DNA of 64,000 bases from Stenotrophomonas maltophilia (GCA_002435595.1 DJBL01000070.1:62001-126000); one strand, 5' to 3'; shown: positions 51,897 through 61,211, numbered from the stretch's first letter. The notes: a model not told the origin generated them from the sequence alone. Made by a program: numbers and translations.

Positions 51897-52181
51897 ATGA
51901 ACCAGCCACTTCGACAAACCAGCGCGCTGGCCGTGGTCAGCCTGGTCATGGGCATCGTCGGCTGGACGGTACTGCCGTTCATCGGCAGCCTGGTGGCGAT
52001 CGTGACCGGGCACATGGCCCGCGCCGAGATCCGTCGCCAGCCGCAGGCCCTGGAAGGCGACGGACTGGCCCTGGCCGGCCTGATCCTGGGCTGGGTGGCG
52101 GTGATCATCAGCATCCTGGTGGTGATGGGTTTCCTGTTGTTCTTCGGTGGACTGGCCCTGTTTGCCGCATCCCAACCGTGA
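51897..52181 (+). CDS. DUF4190-domain membrane protein, paralogue 2
   Basis: 94 residues. TSALAVVSLVMGIVGWTVLPFIGSLVAIVTGHMARAEIRRQ aligns with paralogue 1, including the GH-A-x-x-IRR motif, and a second segment AVIISILVVMGFLLFFGGLALF follows. TTGGAGGAACC gives a strong ribosome site. The two genes look like a tandem duplication that has diverged. Function unknown. Confidence 0.82.
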   Translation: MNQPLRQTSALAVVSLVMGIVGWTVLPFIGSLVAIVTGHMARAEIRRQPQALEGDGLALAGLILGWVAVIISILVVMGFLLFFGGLALFAASQP

Positions 52182-52188
52182 GGTCTGC

Positions 52189-52959
52189 ATGAGCGCATCG
52201 GATTCGACGGAACGCTTCAGCAGTCGCGTCGCCGACTACGTCCGCTACCGCCCCGACTACCCGCCGGCCCTGCTGGACTGGCTGCATCACGATATCGGCG
52301 TGCCCACCGAGACCCTGGTTGCCGACATCGGCGCCGGCACCGGCATCTCCACCCGCCTGTTCCTGGCCAGCGGCCATCCGGTGATCGCCGTGGAGCCCAA
52401 CGCGGCCATGCGCACGGCCGCAGAACACTGGCTGGCCCCGGACTACCTGCGCCTGAAGCTGGTGGACGGCACCGCCGAGGCCACCACCCTGGCCAATGAC
52501 AGCGTGGGCCTGGTCGCGGCCGCACAGGCCTTCCACTGGTTCGACACCGACGCGGTACGCGCCGAATGGGCGCGCATCCTGCATCCCGGCGGGCTGGCGC
52601 TGGTGTTCTGGAACTCGCGCCTGCTCGATGCCTCGCCCTTCCTGGTGGGCTACGAGCAACTGCTGCTGGAGTTCGGCACCGACTACACCCAGGTCGCCGA
52701 GCGCTACCAGGACGATGCCACCATGCACGCCTGGTTCGGCACCGGCCTGCGCGGTATGGCCAGTTTCCCCAACGTGCAGCGGATGGACCTGGACGGCCTG
52801 CGCGGGCGCCTGTTGTCGTCCTCCTACGCCCCGCAGGCCGGCCACCCGCGCCACGCCCCGATGCTGGAGGCACTGCAGCAGCTGTTCGACGCGCATGCGG
52901 TGGACGGCCAGGTCGCCTTCGAATACCACACCCGTGCCTTCATCGGCACGCTGGACTGA
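52189..52959 (+). CDS. Class I SAM-dependent methyltransferase
   Basis: 256 residues. It begins STERFSSRVADYVRYRPDYP, a pattern seen in UbiE/Tam-like methyltransferases. Motif I VADIGAGTGISTRLFLASGH (residues about 44-63), AVEPNAAMRTAAE, and the post-motif AAAQAFHWFDTD follow. ATG follows the DUF4190 stop by 7 bases, with GAGGT upstream. Substrate unknown; its place directly before pyrD is probably incidental. Confidence 0.88.
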   Translation: MSASDSTERFSSRVADYVRYRPDYPPALLDWLHHDIGVPTETLVADIGAGTGISTRLFLASGHPVIAVEPNAAMRTAAEHWLAPDYLRLKLVDGTAEATTLANDSVGLVAAAQAFHWFDTDAVRAEWARILHPGGLALVFWNSRLLDASPFLVGYEQLLLEFGTDYTQVAERYQDDATMHAWFGTGLRGMASFPNVQRMDLDGLRGRLLSSSYAPQAGHPRHAPMLEALQQLFDAHAVDGQVAFEYHTRAFIGTLD

Positions 52960-52968
52960 TACCACGCC

Positions 52969-54024
52969 ATGTACTCGCTTGCCCGCCCCTTCCTGTTCGC
53001 CTTCGATGCCGAGCGCGCCCATGGCCTTGGCCTGAGCGGCCTGGAACTGGCCTACCGTACCGGCACCACGCCACTGCTGGCCGGCCGCATCGCGCCCCTG
53101 CCGACCAAGGCCTTCGGCCTGGAGTTTCCCAACCCGGTCGGCCTGGCCGCCGGGCTGGACAAGAACGGCGAACACATCGATGCGCTGCTGGCACTGGGCT
53201 TTGGCTTCGTGGAAATCGGCACCATCACCCCGCGCCCGCAGGACGGCAATCCCAAGCCGCGGCTGTTCCGGCTGCCGGCCCACCAGGCCATCATCAACCG
53301 CATGGGCTTCAACAACCTGGGCGTGGATGCGCTGGTGCGCAACGTCGAGCGTGCCAAGCGCCGCACCGGCCTGCTGGGCATCAACATCGGCAAGAACAAG
53401 GACACCCCCAACGAGCAGGCCTTCGACGATTACCAGCACTGCCTGCAGAAGGTGTATCCGCTGGCCGACTACATCACCGTCAACATCTCCTCGCCCAACA
53501 CCGCCGGCCTGCGCGAACTGCAGGAAGAGAACGCGCTGCGCCAGCTGATTTCGCAGCTGCGCGACAGCCAGGAACGGCTGGCCGCCCAGCACGGACGGCG
53601 CGTGCCGATGCTGGTCAAGGTGGCGCCGGACCTCAGTGACCGCGACATCGACGCGGCCGCACGCGTGCTCAGCGAGCTGAAGGTGGACGGGGTGATCGCC
53701 ACCAACACCACCATCGACCGCAGTGCGGTGGCCGCTGATCCGCTGGCCAAAGAAGCCGGCGGTCTGTCCGGGGCGCCGCTGCTGGGCCAGTCCACGCTGG
53801 TGCTGCGCCGGCTGCGCGCGCGCCTGCCCGAGTCGATGCCGCTGATCGGCGTCGGTGGCATCCAGTCCGGCGCCGATGCGGTGGCCAAGATGTCGGCCGG
53901 CGCGGCGCTGGTGCAGTGCTACAGCGGCCTGATTTTCCGTGGCCCGGCGCTGGTGCAGGACTGCGTGGAGGCCATCCGCCGCCGCCGCGAAGCCCCCAGC
54001 CGCGGCGCGGTCGCCCCCCTATGA
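52969..54024 (+). CDS. pyrD: Dihydroorotate dehydrogenase (quinone), class 2
   Basis: 351-residue membrane-associated flavoenzyme of pyrimidine synthesis, passing electrons to quinone. The N-terminal amphipathic helix (MYSLARPFLFAFDAERAHG) is the class 2 membrane anchor. FMN-barrel blocks are FPNPVGLAAGLDKNGE, EIGTITPRPQDGNPKPRLFR, INIGKNKDTP, the catalytic Ser in NISSPNTAGLREL, LVKVAPDLSD and GVGGIQSGADAV. The stop overlaps murB as ATGA. Confidence 0.95.
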   Translation: MYSLARPFLFAFDAERAHGLGLSGLELAYRTGTTPLLAGRIAPLPTKAFGLEFPNPVGLAAGLDKNGEHIDALLALGFGFVEIGTITPRPQDGNPKPRLFRLPAHQAIINRMGFNNLGVDALVRNVERAKRRTGLLGINIGKNKDTPNEQAFDDYQHCLQKVYPLADYITVNISSPNTAGLRELQEENALRQLISQLRDSQERLAAQHGRRVPMLVKVAPDLSDRDIDAAARVLSELKVDGVIATNTTIDRSAVAADPLAKEAGGLSGAPLLGQSTLVLRRLRARLPESMPLIGVGGIQSGADAVAKMSAGAALVQCYSGLIFRGPALVQDCVEAIRRRREAPSRGAVAPL

Positions 54025-55070
54025 GTAATGCAATGCCTGCCTGGACCCTGACTGAAAACGCCTCCCTGAAGGCCCTCAACACCTTCCACGTCGATGCCAG
54101 CGCCGCGCAGCTGCTGGAACTGCACGACGTGACGCTGCTGCCGGATGTACTTGCCCTGCCCCAGGTGGCCGCCGCGCCGCTGCTGGTACTGGGCAGCGGC
54201 AGCAACGTGCTGCTGGCCGGCGACGTGGACGGCACCGTGCTGGTGTTCGCCAATCGCAGCATCGAGATCCTGGAGCACCGCGCCGACCACACCGTGGTGC
54301 GCGCCGGCGCCGGCGTGAGCTGGCATGGGCTGGTGATGTGGTCGCTGCAGAACGGGCTGTCCGGGCTGGAGAACCTGGCGTTGATTCCCGGTACCGCCGG
54401 TGCTGCGCCGATCCAGAACATCGGCGCCTACGGCGTGCAGGTGGACGAGTTCATCCAGACCGTGGAGGCCTGGGACCGCGAGGGCGGCCAGTGGGTGCGA
54501 CTGGATGCCGAGGCCTGCCAGTTCGGTTACCGCGACAGCGTGTTCAAACAGCAGCCGGACCGCTACCTGATCAGCGCGGTGGAGCTGCGCCTGCCGTTGC
54601 TGCATGCCCTGCGCCTGGGCTATGCCGGGATCAACGAGGAAATGCAGGCGATGGGCGTGGAACTGCCGGTGGCGGCGGACGTGGCCAACGCGGTGATCAA
54701 CATCCGCCGCCGCAAGCTGCCCGACCCGGACGTGCTGGGCAACGCCGGCAGCTTCTTCAAGAACCCGGTACTGCCGCTGGAACAGGTGGAGGTACTGCTG
54801 CAGCATTTCCCCGACCTGCCGGTGTACCCGGCCGACCAGGACACCCGCCGCAAGCTGTCGGCCGCCTGGATGATCGAGGCCTGCGGCTGGAAGGGCCATC
54901 GCGACGGCGATGCCGGCGTTTCCCCGCAGCATGCCCTGGTGCTGGTCAACCATGGCAACGCCAGCGGCGCGCAGCTGCTGGCCCTGGCCCGACAGATCTC
55001 GGCGTCGGTGCTGGAGAAGTTCGGCGTGCCGATCGAGCCGGAGCCGCGCCTGATCGGCGCACAGTGGTGA
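54021..55070 (+). CDS. murB: UDP-N-acetylenolpyruvoylglucosamine reductase
   Basis: 349-residue FAD enzyme of peptidoglycan precursor synthesis, E. coli type (type I). FAD blocks LVLGSGSNVLLAGDVDG and IPGTAGAAPIQNIGAYGVQ are visible. The catalytic Ser lies in GNAGSFFKNPV (about residue 235). The ATG at 54021 overlaps the pyrD stop by 4 bases; a longer upstream frame is inside pyrD. Confidence 0.95.
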   Translation: MSNAMPAWTLTENASLKALNTFHVDASAAQLLELHDVTLLPDVLALPQVAAAPLLVLGSGSNVLLAGDVDGTVLVFANRSIEILEHRADHTVVRAGAGVSWHGLVMWSLQNGLSGLENLALIPGTAGAAPIQNIGAYGVQVDEFIQTVEAWDREGGQWVRLDAEACQFGYRDSVFKQQPDRYLISAVELRLPLLHALRLGYAGINEEMQAMGVELPVAADVANAVINIRRRKLPDPDVLGNAGSFFKNPVLPLEQVEVLLQHFPDLPVYPADQDTRRKLSAAWMIEACGWKGHRDGDAGVSPQHALVLVNHGNASGAQLLALARQISASVLEKFGVPIEPEPRLIGAQW

Positions 55071-55990
55071 CCCCGCCGCTGGCACTGCCCGCGCCGGCCC
55101 CGATGCGGGCGGCGCTGTTGATGCTGGGCAGCACGATGGCCTTTGGCCTGATGGCCGTGGCGATCCGTTACGCCACCCGCTCGGTGCCAACCCAGGAGGT
55201 GGCGTTCTTCCGCAATGCATTTGGCCTGCTGGCATTGTTGCCGATGCTGTTGCGCCCCGGCCGCGCCTCGCTGAAGACCCGGCAGTTGCCACGCTACCTG
55301 CTGCGCAGCGCGATCGGGCTGGCGTCGATGCTGTGTGCGTTCTGGGCGATCGGCCACCTGCCGATGTCCCAGGCCATTTCGTTGTCCTACTCCACCCCGT
55401 TGTTCGTCACCATCGCCGCCGTGCTGTGGCTGGGCGAGACCGTGCGCGCGCGGCGCTGGGCGGCGGTGGTGATCGGCTTCATCGGCGTGCTGATCATCGT
55501 ACGGCCCGGCTCGACCAGCTTTACCCCGGGCACGTTGGTGGCGGTGCTGGCGGCGGTGCTCAGCTCGCTGGTGGCGATCCAGATCAAGCAGCTCACCCGC
55601 GTGGACAGCGCCGATGCGGTGGTGCTCTACACCTATGTGTTCTGGGTGCCGCTGTCGCTGGTGCCGGCCTTGTTCGCCTGGGTATGGCCGACCGGCATGG
55701 CCTGGCTGTGGCTGGCCGCGACCGGCCTGATGGGCACCATCGGCCAACTGCTGTGGACGCGTGCGTTGCGGTTGGGCGACGTGTCCGCGCTGACCCCGAT
55801 CAGCTTCATGCAGTTGCCGCTGGTGGCCACGCTGGGCTGGCTGTTGTTCGGCGAGCGGCTGGATCGCTGGACCGTGATCGGTGCCGGGATCATCCTGGCC
55901 GCCAATGCCTACATCGCCCATCGCGAGGCGGTGCTGTCGCGGCGCGCGGCGTCACAGGCGGCCAGCGCTGCGGCCAAGCCGGGCGAGTAG
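55067..55990 (+). CDS. EamA/DMT-family transporter
   Basis: 307 residues with about ten membrane segments and two EamA repeats (LMLGSTMAFGLMAVAIRYATRSVP; YSTPLFVTIAAVLWLGETVRARRWAAVVIGFIGVLIIVRPG). The start is GTG (55067-55069), overlapping the murB stop as GTGA; an internal ATG at codon 13 is possible. It resembles RarD/YdcZ-type exporters. Substrate unknown. Not closely similar to the other EamA protein at 34928-35875. Confidence 0.87.
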   Translation: MTPPLALPAPAPMRAALLMLGSTMAFGLMAVAIRYATRSVPTQEVAFFRNAFGLLALLPMLLRPGRASLKTRQLPRYLLRSAIGLASMLCAFWAIGHLPMSQAISLSYSTPLFVTIAAVLWLGETVRARRWAAVVIGFIGVLIIVRPGSTSFTPGTLVAVLAAVLSSLVAIQIKQLTRVDSADAVVLYTYVFWVPLSLVPALFAWVWPTGMAWLWLAATGLMGTIGQLLWTRALRLGDVSALTPISFMQLPLVATLGWLLFGERLDRWTVIGAGIILAANAYIAHREAVLSRRAASQAASAAAKPGE

Positions 55991-55994
55991 GCTC

Positions 55995-56008
55995 GGCCCT
56001 TCCGGGCC
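55995..56008. terminator. Short hairpin between EamA and kinase genes
   Basis: GGCCC, loop TTCC, GGGCC just after the EamA stop and before the convergent kinase stop. Short and without a T run. Confidence 0.35.
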
Positions 56009-56040
56009 TCGCGCCGATCCGGTTGACCGCAGGGGAGCCC

Positions 56041-57102
56041 CTAGCCGGGTTGCACCAGCGCCAGCGCCCAGCTGCGCGCCGCGCTGTCGACCACGTTGCC
56101 GGGCGCGAACTGCTCGTCCATGTAACGCAGGGCCTGGCGGCGCTGGGTGGGAGGACGCGCGGCGGCGCCCGGCTCCAGCAGCAGGTCGTGGAACTCCTGC
56201 ACGTCGTGCAGGATCCGCCAATGCCGGTAATAGGCCAGGCGCGCAGCGTCCACGACCACCTCGCCATAGCCCTCGCGGAAACACGGCGGATCGTCACGCC
56301 CCCAACGCCCGCCCACCCCGGCACCGACCAGCATCAGGTCGCGTTCGCGCGGGGCCAGCAGCATGTCGTCCCAGTCGATCAGGCACAGCCCGCCGTCCGG
56401 ACGCAGCAGCAGGTTGCCGGCGTGCAGGTCGCCGTGGCACAGCACCCGCTGCAGCGGCTGCCGTAGCAGGCGCTCACGCAACGCCACGCAACGCTGCCAG
56501 ACCTCGTCGATGCGCAGCCGATGCTGTCGCCAACTGCGCAGGTACTGCCCGGCCAGCGCGTCGGGCACCGGCCAGCGCGCATCGCCGCGGCGCAGCCACG
56601 CCCCTACCCGCTCCACCGCCGTGTCGTCGTCGAAACCGGGCTGTGCCAGTCCGGCTGACAGCGTCGATGGCAGGCGCACGTCGTGCACCTGGCGCAGCAC
56701 CTCGCCGAGGCGCCGCCACTGCGCCTGCGACAGCGCCGCCTCGAAACCGGACTGACCTTCGATATAGGCAAACAGCGTCCATTGCAGGCCCTCGGCACGC
56801 ACGGCCGGAGCACCGTCCAGTGCCGGCTGGGGCGCGGCCACTTCGGCCAGGCCGAGCGGCCCCCGCAGATGCTGGAGCACCTGCCAGACCGCGTCATCGA
56901 CCGCGTAACGGCGGCATTTCAGCCACCACCGCGCGCCATCGTGCGCGCCGACCTGGTACACCGTCGCGCCGGCATCGGCGCCGGCCGGGCGCTGCACCAC
57001 CGAGGTTGCGCGCACGCCCCACGCCTGCGCCAGCACGGCACCAATCTGGGTTGAAGACAATTCCTGGGGGTGCAGCATCCAACCGCCGTGATGCACGAAC
57101 AT
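56041..57102 (-). CDS. Aminoglycoside-phosphotransferase-fold kinase
   Basis: 353 residues of the APH/choline-kinase superfamily. The catalytic loop is LCHGDLHAGNLLL (about residues 218-230) and the metal loop LIDWDDMLLAPRERDL. The N-terminal lobe lysine lies in RWWLKCRRY. Such proteins phosphorylate small molecules or proteins (SrkA-like); there is no sign it is a resistance gene. The ATG at 57102 was chosen; ATG at 57078 is possible. Downstream of, and same direction as, the ATPase gene, 44 bases apart. Confidence 0.85.
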   Translation of the reverse strand: MFVHHGGWMLHPQELSSTQIGAVLAQAWGVRATSVVQRPAGADAGATVYQVGAHDGARWWLKCRRYAVDDAVWQVLQHLRGPLGLAEVAAPQPALDGAPAVRAEGLQWTLFAYIEGQSGFEAALSQAQWRRLGEVLRQVHDVRLPSTLSAGLAQPGFDDDTAVERVGAWLRRGDARWPVPDALAGQYLRSWRQHRLRIDEVWQRCVALRERLLRQPLQRVLCHGDLHAGNLLLRPDGGLCLIDWDDMLLAPRERDLMLVGAGVGGRWGRDDPPCFREGYGEVVVDAARLAYYRHWRILHDVQEFHDLLLEPGAAARPPTQRRQALRYMDEQFAPGNVVDSAARSWALALVQPG

Positions 57103-57146
57103 CGCCCCACTATCGCAGAATCGATGCGAAGGAGCAGCGTATTACG

Positions 57147-59381
57147 TCACGATGTGGCGTCATCGACACGTCGTGGCGACGCGGCCGCCTCCTCCTGCGC
57201 CATCGCCTGCAGTTCGCGCTGCTGCAGGGTGCGCGCCTCCTCCCACTGGAACTGGGTGGCGAACAACGGCACGGCGAACACGAACCGCGGGCCATCCTCG
57301 TCGCGCCGGATCACATAGGCCAGCTGCAGGCGCGCCAGGGAGCGGCGCAGCGCTTCCGGATCCAGGCGTACACCGGCCGCATCCACGTCGGCCAGCAGGT
57401 CCTCCAGGCGCACGCCACGCTCGCCGCCGTTGCCCAGTTGCGCGCAGGCCAGCCGGTACACCACCACCCGATCGATGCGATTGGCCATCGGGTCCGGGGT
57501 GAGTCGGGCCCAGCCGGCCAGCGCGTCGAACACCGGCTCGGCCACCAGCGCGGCGTGCAGCTGGGCCGCATCGATCACGCGCTGGCCGCGGCCCAGCTGG
57601 GACAGCAGCTGCTGGCAGACGATCGCCACCAGGTTGGCGCGGCGGCCGCATGCGGCGACCAGGCGACGTGGCAGTTCCGGCGCGCTGAAGTGCACGCCGA
57701 GGCGGGCCATCGGCTCGGTCGCCAGCGCCTGGCAGGCCTCGTCCTCCAGGCCGCCCACGTGGATCACCTCGCCGAAGTTGCGCAGCGGCGAGGCGAAATC
57801 CAGGGTCACCGCTTCGTAGAGGTCCCAGAAGCCGGCCAGCATAAAGTGGCAGCGGCCCTCCTCGCTGATCGCGCGCAGCGCCGCCAGCTGCCGATACCCG
57901 GCAGCGGCGTCGGCGCGCAGGAACAGGTCGGTCTCATCGACCAGCAACAGCAGCTGGCGGCCGCCGGCCTGCGCCGACAGCGCCGCTACCACCTCATCCA
58001 TCTCGGCGCTCTCGGGCAGGCCCGCCGCCACCGCCAGGCGCACGCCGAGGCGATGGTCGCGCAGGGACAGGTACTGGCAATGCACGCGCGGATGCCCGGC
58101 GAAGCGGCGTTCGATCGCCTTCATCACGCTGGTCTTGCCCAGCTGCCGCCCGCCCACCAGCAGGTAGTTGCCCGGCTCGCGGTTGAGCACCCGGGCCAGC
58201 AATGACGCGCGGCCGAAGAACGCAGCCGGCCGGGTGATGCCGCCGTGGGTCTGGTAGGGCGAAATACGGGTGACCTTCAACTGGCGCGCCAGCAATGCCA
58301 CCAGCGCAGCCTGCGCATTGGGCTGCAGCAGCCAGCGGGTCTGCGCGGCCTGCTCCAGGCACGCGCACAGGTTGGCCGGGTCCTCGGCATGGGCCCGCAG
58401 CGCCGGCTCGGCGGCGAGCGACGGACTCACCACCAGCACCACGTCCTGGCCATTGGGCATGCCGCGCAGCTGCTGCACGATCGCCTCTCCGCCCAGCGCC
58501 GGCGCGGGCAGGTAAACCCACAGCCGCTCCAGCCCCAGCGGCAGGTCGTCGGGCAGCGTCCACTCACGCACGCAGCCGGGCAACGCCCATCCCTGCGCGG
58601 GTGCATCGGCAGCGCCGATCCGGCCCGCCAGTGCCGTCGCCTGCGCCGTGGCCGGTGCCGCGGCATGGCGCAGCGCCTCGCGCCATCGCACCTTGGCCAC
58701 CCCGGCGTCAGCCAGCACCCGCTCGCGCAGGCGCACCCAGCCCAACTGCCGATCCAGCCCCGGCAGCGTCTGCAGCGGCTGCTCGAACAGGCGCGCCGGC
58801 CGGCGCAGGATCGCGGCAATGGCCGGCCGCACCCGGTACCAGAGCACGCCCAGCACGATCAGCACCGCCACCGCCACGCCGAGCAGCAGGCACAGCCACT
58901 GGATGAGCGTCCACGGCGCGTCGGCCTGGCAGTCCGGTGCCAGCCAGCGCGTGGGTGGCGGCGGGTCGCCCGGGCGACAGCGCCACTGCCCGCTGGCCGG
59001 CTGCAGGGTCTGCTCCAGCACCGTTCCGGCCAAGCCGGCGCTGGCCGGGAAACGATCGGTGAAACGCAGCCGCAGCACGAACGGCGCCGGCGTTTCGGCC
59101 ACCAGTACCGCCTCGCCCGGATCCTGCACGCCGGGCACCGCGATCCCGGTGGGCCACACCCCTTCGCGCTGCCAGTAGCCGTGCGCCTCCTCGCGCAGCA
59201 GGGTCATGTCGATGCGGGCACGCTGCATCAGCATCATGCTCTCGCCGTCGTGCGCGATCTTCCATGCCACCCAGGGATTGAGCATCGGCGCCACGAACAG
59301 GCTGCCCACGAACCAGGTCGCCGCGGCGATCAGCAGCAGGCGCCAGCTGCGCCAGCGCAACAGGCCGGCGGCACGCCTCAC
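57147..59381 (-). CDS. Membrane-anchored AAA ATPase with pilin-like periplasmic domain
   Basis: 744 residues. Membrane segment about 14-36, a periplasmic region about 37-156, second membrane segment about 157-183, then a cytosolic part. The periplasmic part ends GQWRCRPGD...TRWLAPDC, resembling the W-x-C...P-x-C end of type IV pilins. The cytosolic half has the pre-ATPase box ISPYQTHGG...FFGR, Walker A GGRQLGKTS (about 405-413), Walker B LLLLVDETDLF (about 475) and a C-terminal winged helix. It begins GTG (59379-59381), overlapping the upstream gene stop. Frames further upstream lie in that gene. Function unknown. Confidence 0.8.
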   Translation of the reverse strand: MRRAAGLLRWRSWRLLLIAAATWFVGSLFVAPMLNPWVAWKIAHDGESMMLMQRARIDMTLLREEAHGYWQREGVWPTGIAVPGVQDPGEAVLVAETPAPFVLRLRFTDRFPASAGLAGTVLEQTLQPASGQWRCRPGDPPPPTRWLAPDCQADAPWTLIQWLCLLLGVAVAVLIVLGVLWYRVRPAIAAILRRPARLFEQPLQTLPGLDRQLGWVRLRERVLADAGVAKVRWREALRHAAAPATAQATALAGRIGAADAPAQGWALPGCVREWTLPDDLPLGLERLWVYLPAPALGGEAIVQQLRGMPNGQDVVLVVSPSLAAEPALRAHAEDPANLCACLEQAAQTRWLLQPNAQAALVALLARQLKVTRISPYQTHGGITRPAAFFGRASLLARVLNREPGNYLLVGGRQLGKTSVMKAIERRFAGHPRVHCQYLSLRDHRLGVRLAVAAGLPESAEMDEVVAALSAQAGGRQLLLLVDETDLFLRADAAAGYRQLAALRAISEEGRCHFMLAGFWDLYEAVTLDFASPLRNFGEVIHVGGLEDEACQALATEPMARLGVHFSAPELPRRLVAACGRRANLVAIVCQQLLSQLGRGQRVIDAAQLHAALVAEPVFDALAGWARLTPDPMANRIDRVVVYRLACAQLGNGGERGVRLEDLLADVDAAGVRLDPEALRRSLARLQLAYVIRRDEDGPRFVFAVPLFATQFQWEEARTLQQRELQAMAQEEAAASPRRVDDATS

Positions 59382-60589
59382 GCGGGCAGCTCGGCAAGGC
59401 TGTCGGTCACCTGCCGCACCGTGCGCCGGATCGCCTCGCAGCGCCATTCCAGCCAGGCGCCATCGGCATGCGTGCGCGCGGCCAGCAGGTTCTGCCAGTA
59501 CAACTGGCGCAGCAGTGGATCCACCAGGTAGGGGCGTGCCGGGGCCAACCTCGGTCGCTGCAACCAGGCATCCACGGCCTGGCGTGCGACTGGATCCCGC
59601 AGCACCGGCAGCAGTGCCTCCCACAGGCGCGGATGGGTGGCCAGGGTGGCGATCACCGCTTCGTCGTCCAGCGCGGACGCGGGCGAGGGCGTGGCCAGCA
59701 GGGTCAGCGCCGCCTGCGCCAGCAGCGGATGGCCGCCGGACAGGTACAGCGCGCGCTCCAGCAGATACGCCGGCACGTTGGCGGCGTTGCGTTGCAGGTC
59801 GTCCACGCCCAGCTCGGGCCAGTGCTCGGTGGCGGCGATGTTGAGCAGCGACAGGTCCCCGCCCTGGTACTTGAGATCGGCCAGTGCCGCGCCGCCGCAG
59901 ATCAGCAGGTGCAGCTTGCCGCTGTACATTTCACTGAGGCTGCGCAGGATGCCGGCCAGCACGTCACGCGGCCCGGGAGCGCCCTGTTCGAAGCGGCTGA
60001 CCAGGCAGAACAGCGCGCCCGGCTGCTGCAGCCGGCGTGCCAGCGCGGCCTCGAAGGCGGCATCGGACGCGATGCCGTCCAGCCCGCACTGGGCGGCCAA
60101 CAGCGCGAAGTAATCCTGGTCATCCACGCCGGCCCGGAACGGTGGCTGCAGGTGCAGCACGCGCCCGCTGCCGTAGCGGCGTGCCGCCTCGGCAAGGATC
60201 GCTTCGCGCTCGGGCGGCTGGCCCCAGTGGGCCTGGGTCAGCAACAGGCTTACCGGGTAGGGGCGCAACTGCTGCAGCCGGTCCAGCAGGTGCAGCACCG
60301 TGGTCGGCACCGCCTCGGCCGACGGCGGCGCCAGCACCGGCTCGACCGGAAACTCCGGCTCGAATCCGGCCGAACACAGCAGTGCATTGGATTCGGCTTC
60401 GGTCAGGCGCAGGTAATTGGCGCAGGCCAGCACGCGCTCGCGATGGCGCCGGCTGGGCAATGACGCACCGGCACGCCAGTTGTTGACGGCTTCGCGACTG
60501 ATGCCGATCTCTGCCGCCACGCCACCGGCGCTGGCGCGGATGCGGCGCATGTGGCGCGACAGCAGCACCGCGAACTCCGGGACAGGCAT
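59378..60589 (-). CDS. HTH protein with degenerate AAA-like domain
   Basis: 403 residues. An N-terminal helix-turn-helix of XRE type (AAEIGISREAVNNWRAGASLPSRRHRERVL, residues about 24-53). An ATPase-like domain (about 85-330) has a Walker B-like LFCLVSRFE and GGHPLLAQ, but where Walker A should be it reads LLTQAHWGQPPE with no GKT/S. So it probably binds DNA and does not hydrolyse ATP. Its stop overlaps the start of the membrane ATPase gene, suggesting a complex. ATG at 60589 was chosen; ATG at 60652 has a better ribosome site but adds rare-codon sequence. Confidence 0.78.
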   Translation of the reverse strand: MPVPEFAVLLSRHMRRIRASAGGVAAEIGISREAVNNWRAGASLPSRRHRERVLACANYLRLTEAESNALLCSAGFEPEFPVEPVLAPPSAEAVPTTVLHLLDRLQQLRPYPVSLLLTQAHWGQPPEREAILAEAARRYGSGRVLHLQPPFRAGVDDQDYFALLAAQCGLDGIASDAAFEAALARRLQQPGALFCLVSRFEQGAPGPRDVLAGILRSLSEMYSGKLHLLICGGAALADLKYQGGDLSLLNIAATEHWPELGVDDLQRNAANVPAYLLERALYLSGGHPLLAQAALTLLATPSPASALDDEAVIATLATHPRLWEALLPVLRDPVARQAVDAWLQRPRLAPARPYLVDPLLRQLYWQNLLAARTHADGAWLEWRCEAIRRTVRQVTDSLAELPA

Positions 60590-60680
60590 GGGAAAGGACC
60601 AGAACGGGTGGGAATCGGCCACCCTACCGTGGCCGTTTCGGCTGTCAACCATGCCGGCATCCTGCCCTCGTGCACGCACC

Positions 60681-61211
60681 TCAACCGACCGCCGCGACCG
60701 ACGAAGACCGCACCACGAACACCTTGCGGGTGAGCAACAGATGGACCACCAAGACCAGCACGCCCAGCAGCAGCACGCCCACTGTCAGCCGCCCCAGCAC
60801 CGCCCCCAGGCGCTGCTGGCCCTGCAGCCGCTCCAGCCGCTCAAAGCGTGCCGGGTCGGCACGCGCATAGGCCACCGCGACGTGTGCGCCCTCCTCCAGG
60901 TAAGGGGCGGCGTTGTCTTCGGAGGTGCTGAAATGCCCCTGGTGGTCTGCGCCGCGGGCCTGGAACCGATAGGTGAAGTGGTAGGCGTGGCTGACCCGCC
61001 CTTTGCGGCCGCGCTGTTCTTCGATGCGTTCCAGCTGCACCGGCACCTGCACGGTGACCGCGTCCTTGAGGATGGCCTGCGCCTGCCGATGGCCACTGAG
61101 CGTGGTCCACGCCATGCCGATGGCCAGGGCGACGTAGCCCAGGATGCACAGCCAACGCGAGGCACGGGCCAGGCGGGCATGCGCGCCGATGGAAACAGGA
61201 ATGCTGATCAT
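60681..61211 (-). CDS. DUF3592-like membrane protein
   Basis: 176 residues with a membrane segment near the start (WLCILGYVALAIGMAWTTL) and one near the end (LGRLTVGVLLLGVLVLVVHLLL). The extracytoplasmic middle (HAYHFTYRFQARGADHQGHFSTSEDNAAPYLEEGAHVAVAY) fits the DUF3592 pattern. GGGGA lies upstream of the ATG at 61211. Function unknown. It lies 91 bases upstream of the HTH/ATPase pair, same strand. Confidence 0.78.
   Translation of the reverse strand: MISIPVSIGAHARLARASRWLCILGYVALAIGMAWTTLSGHRQAQAILKDAVTVQVPVQLERIEEQRGRKGRVSHAYHFTYRFQARGADHQGHFSTSEDNAAPYLEEGAHVAVAYARADPARFERLERLQGQQRLGAVLGRLTVGVLLLGVLVLVVHLLLTRKVFVVRSSSVAAVG

Noticed and set aside
60590..60652. Upstream ATG for the HTH protein with a good ribosome site
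   Set aside because: The added 21 codons use several codons rare in this DNA (CGA, AGG, TTT) and lie before the conserved helix-turn-helix. Kept as an alternative, not chosen.
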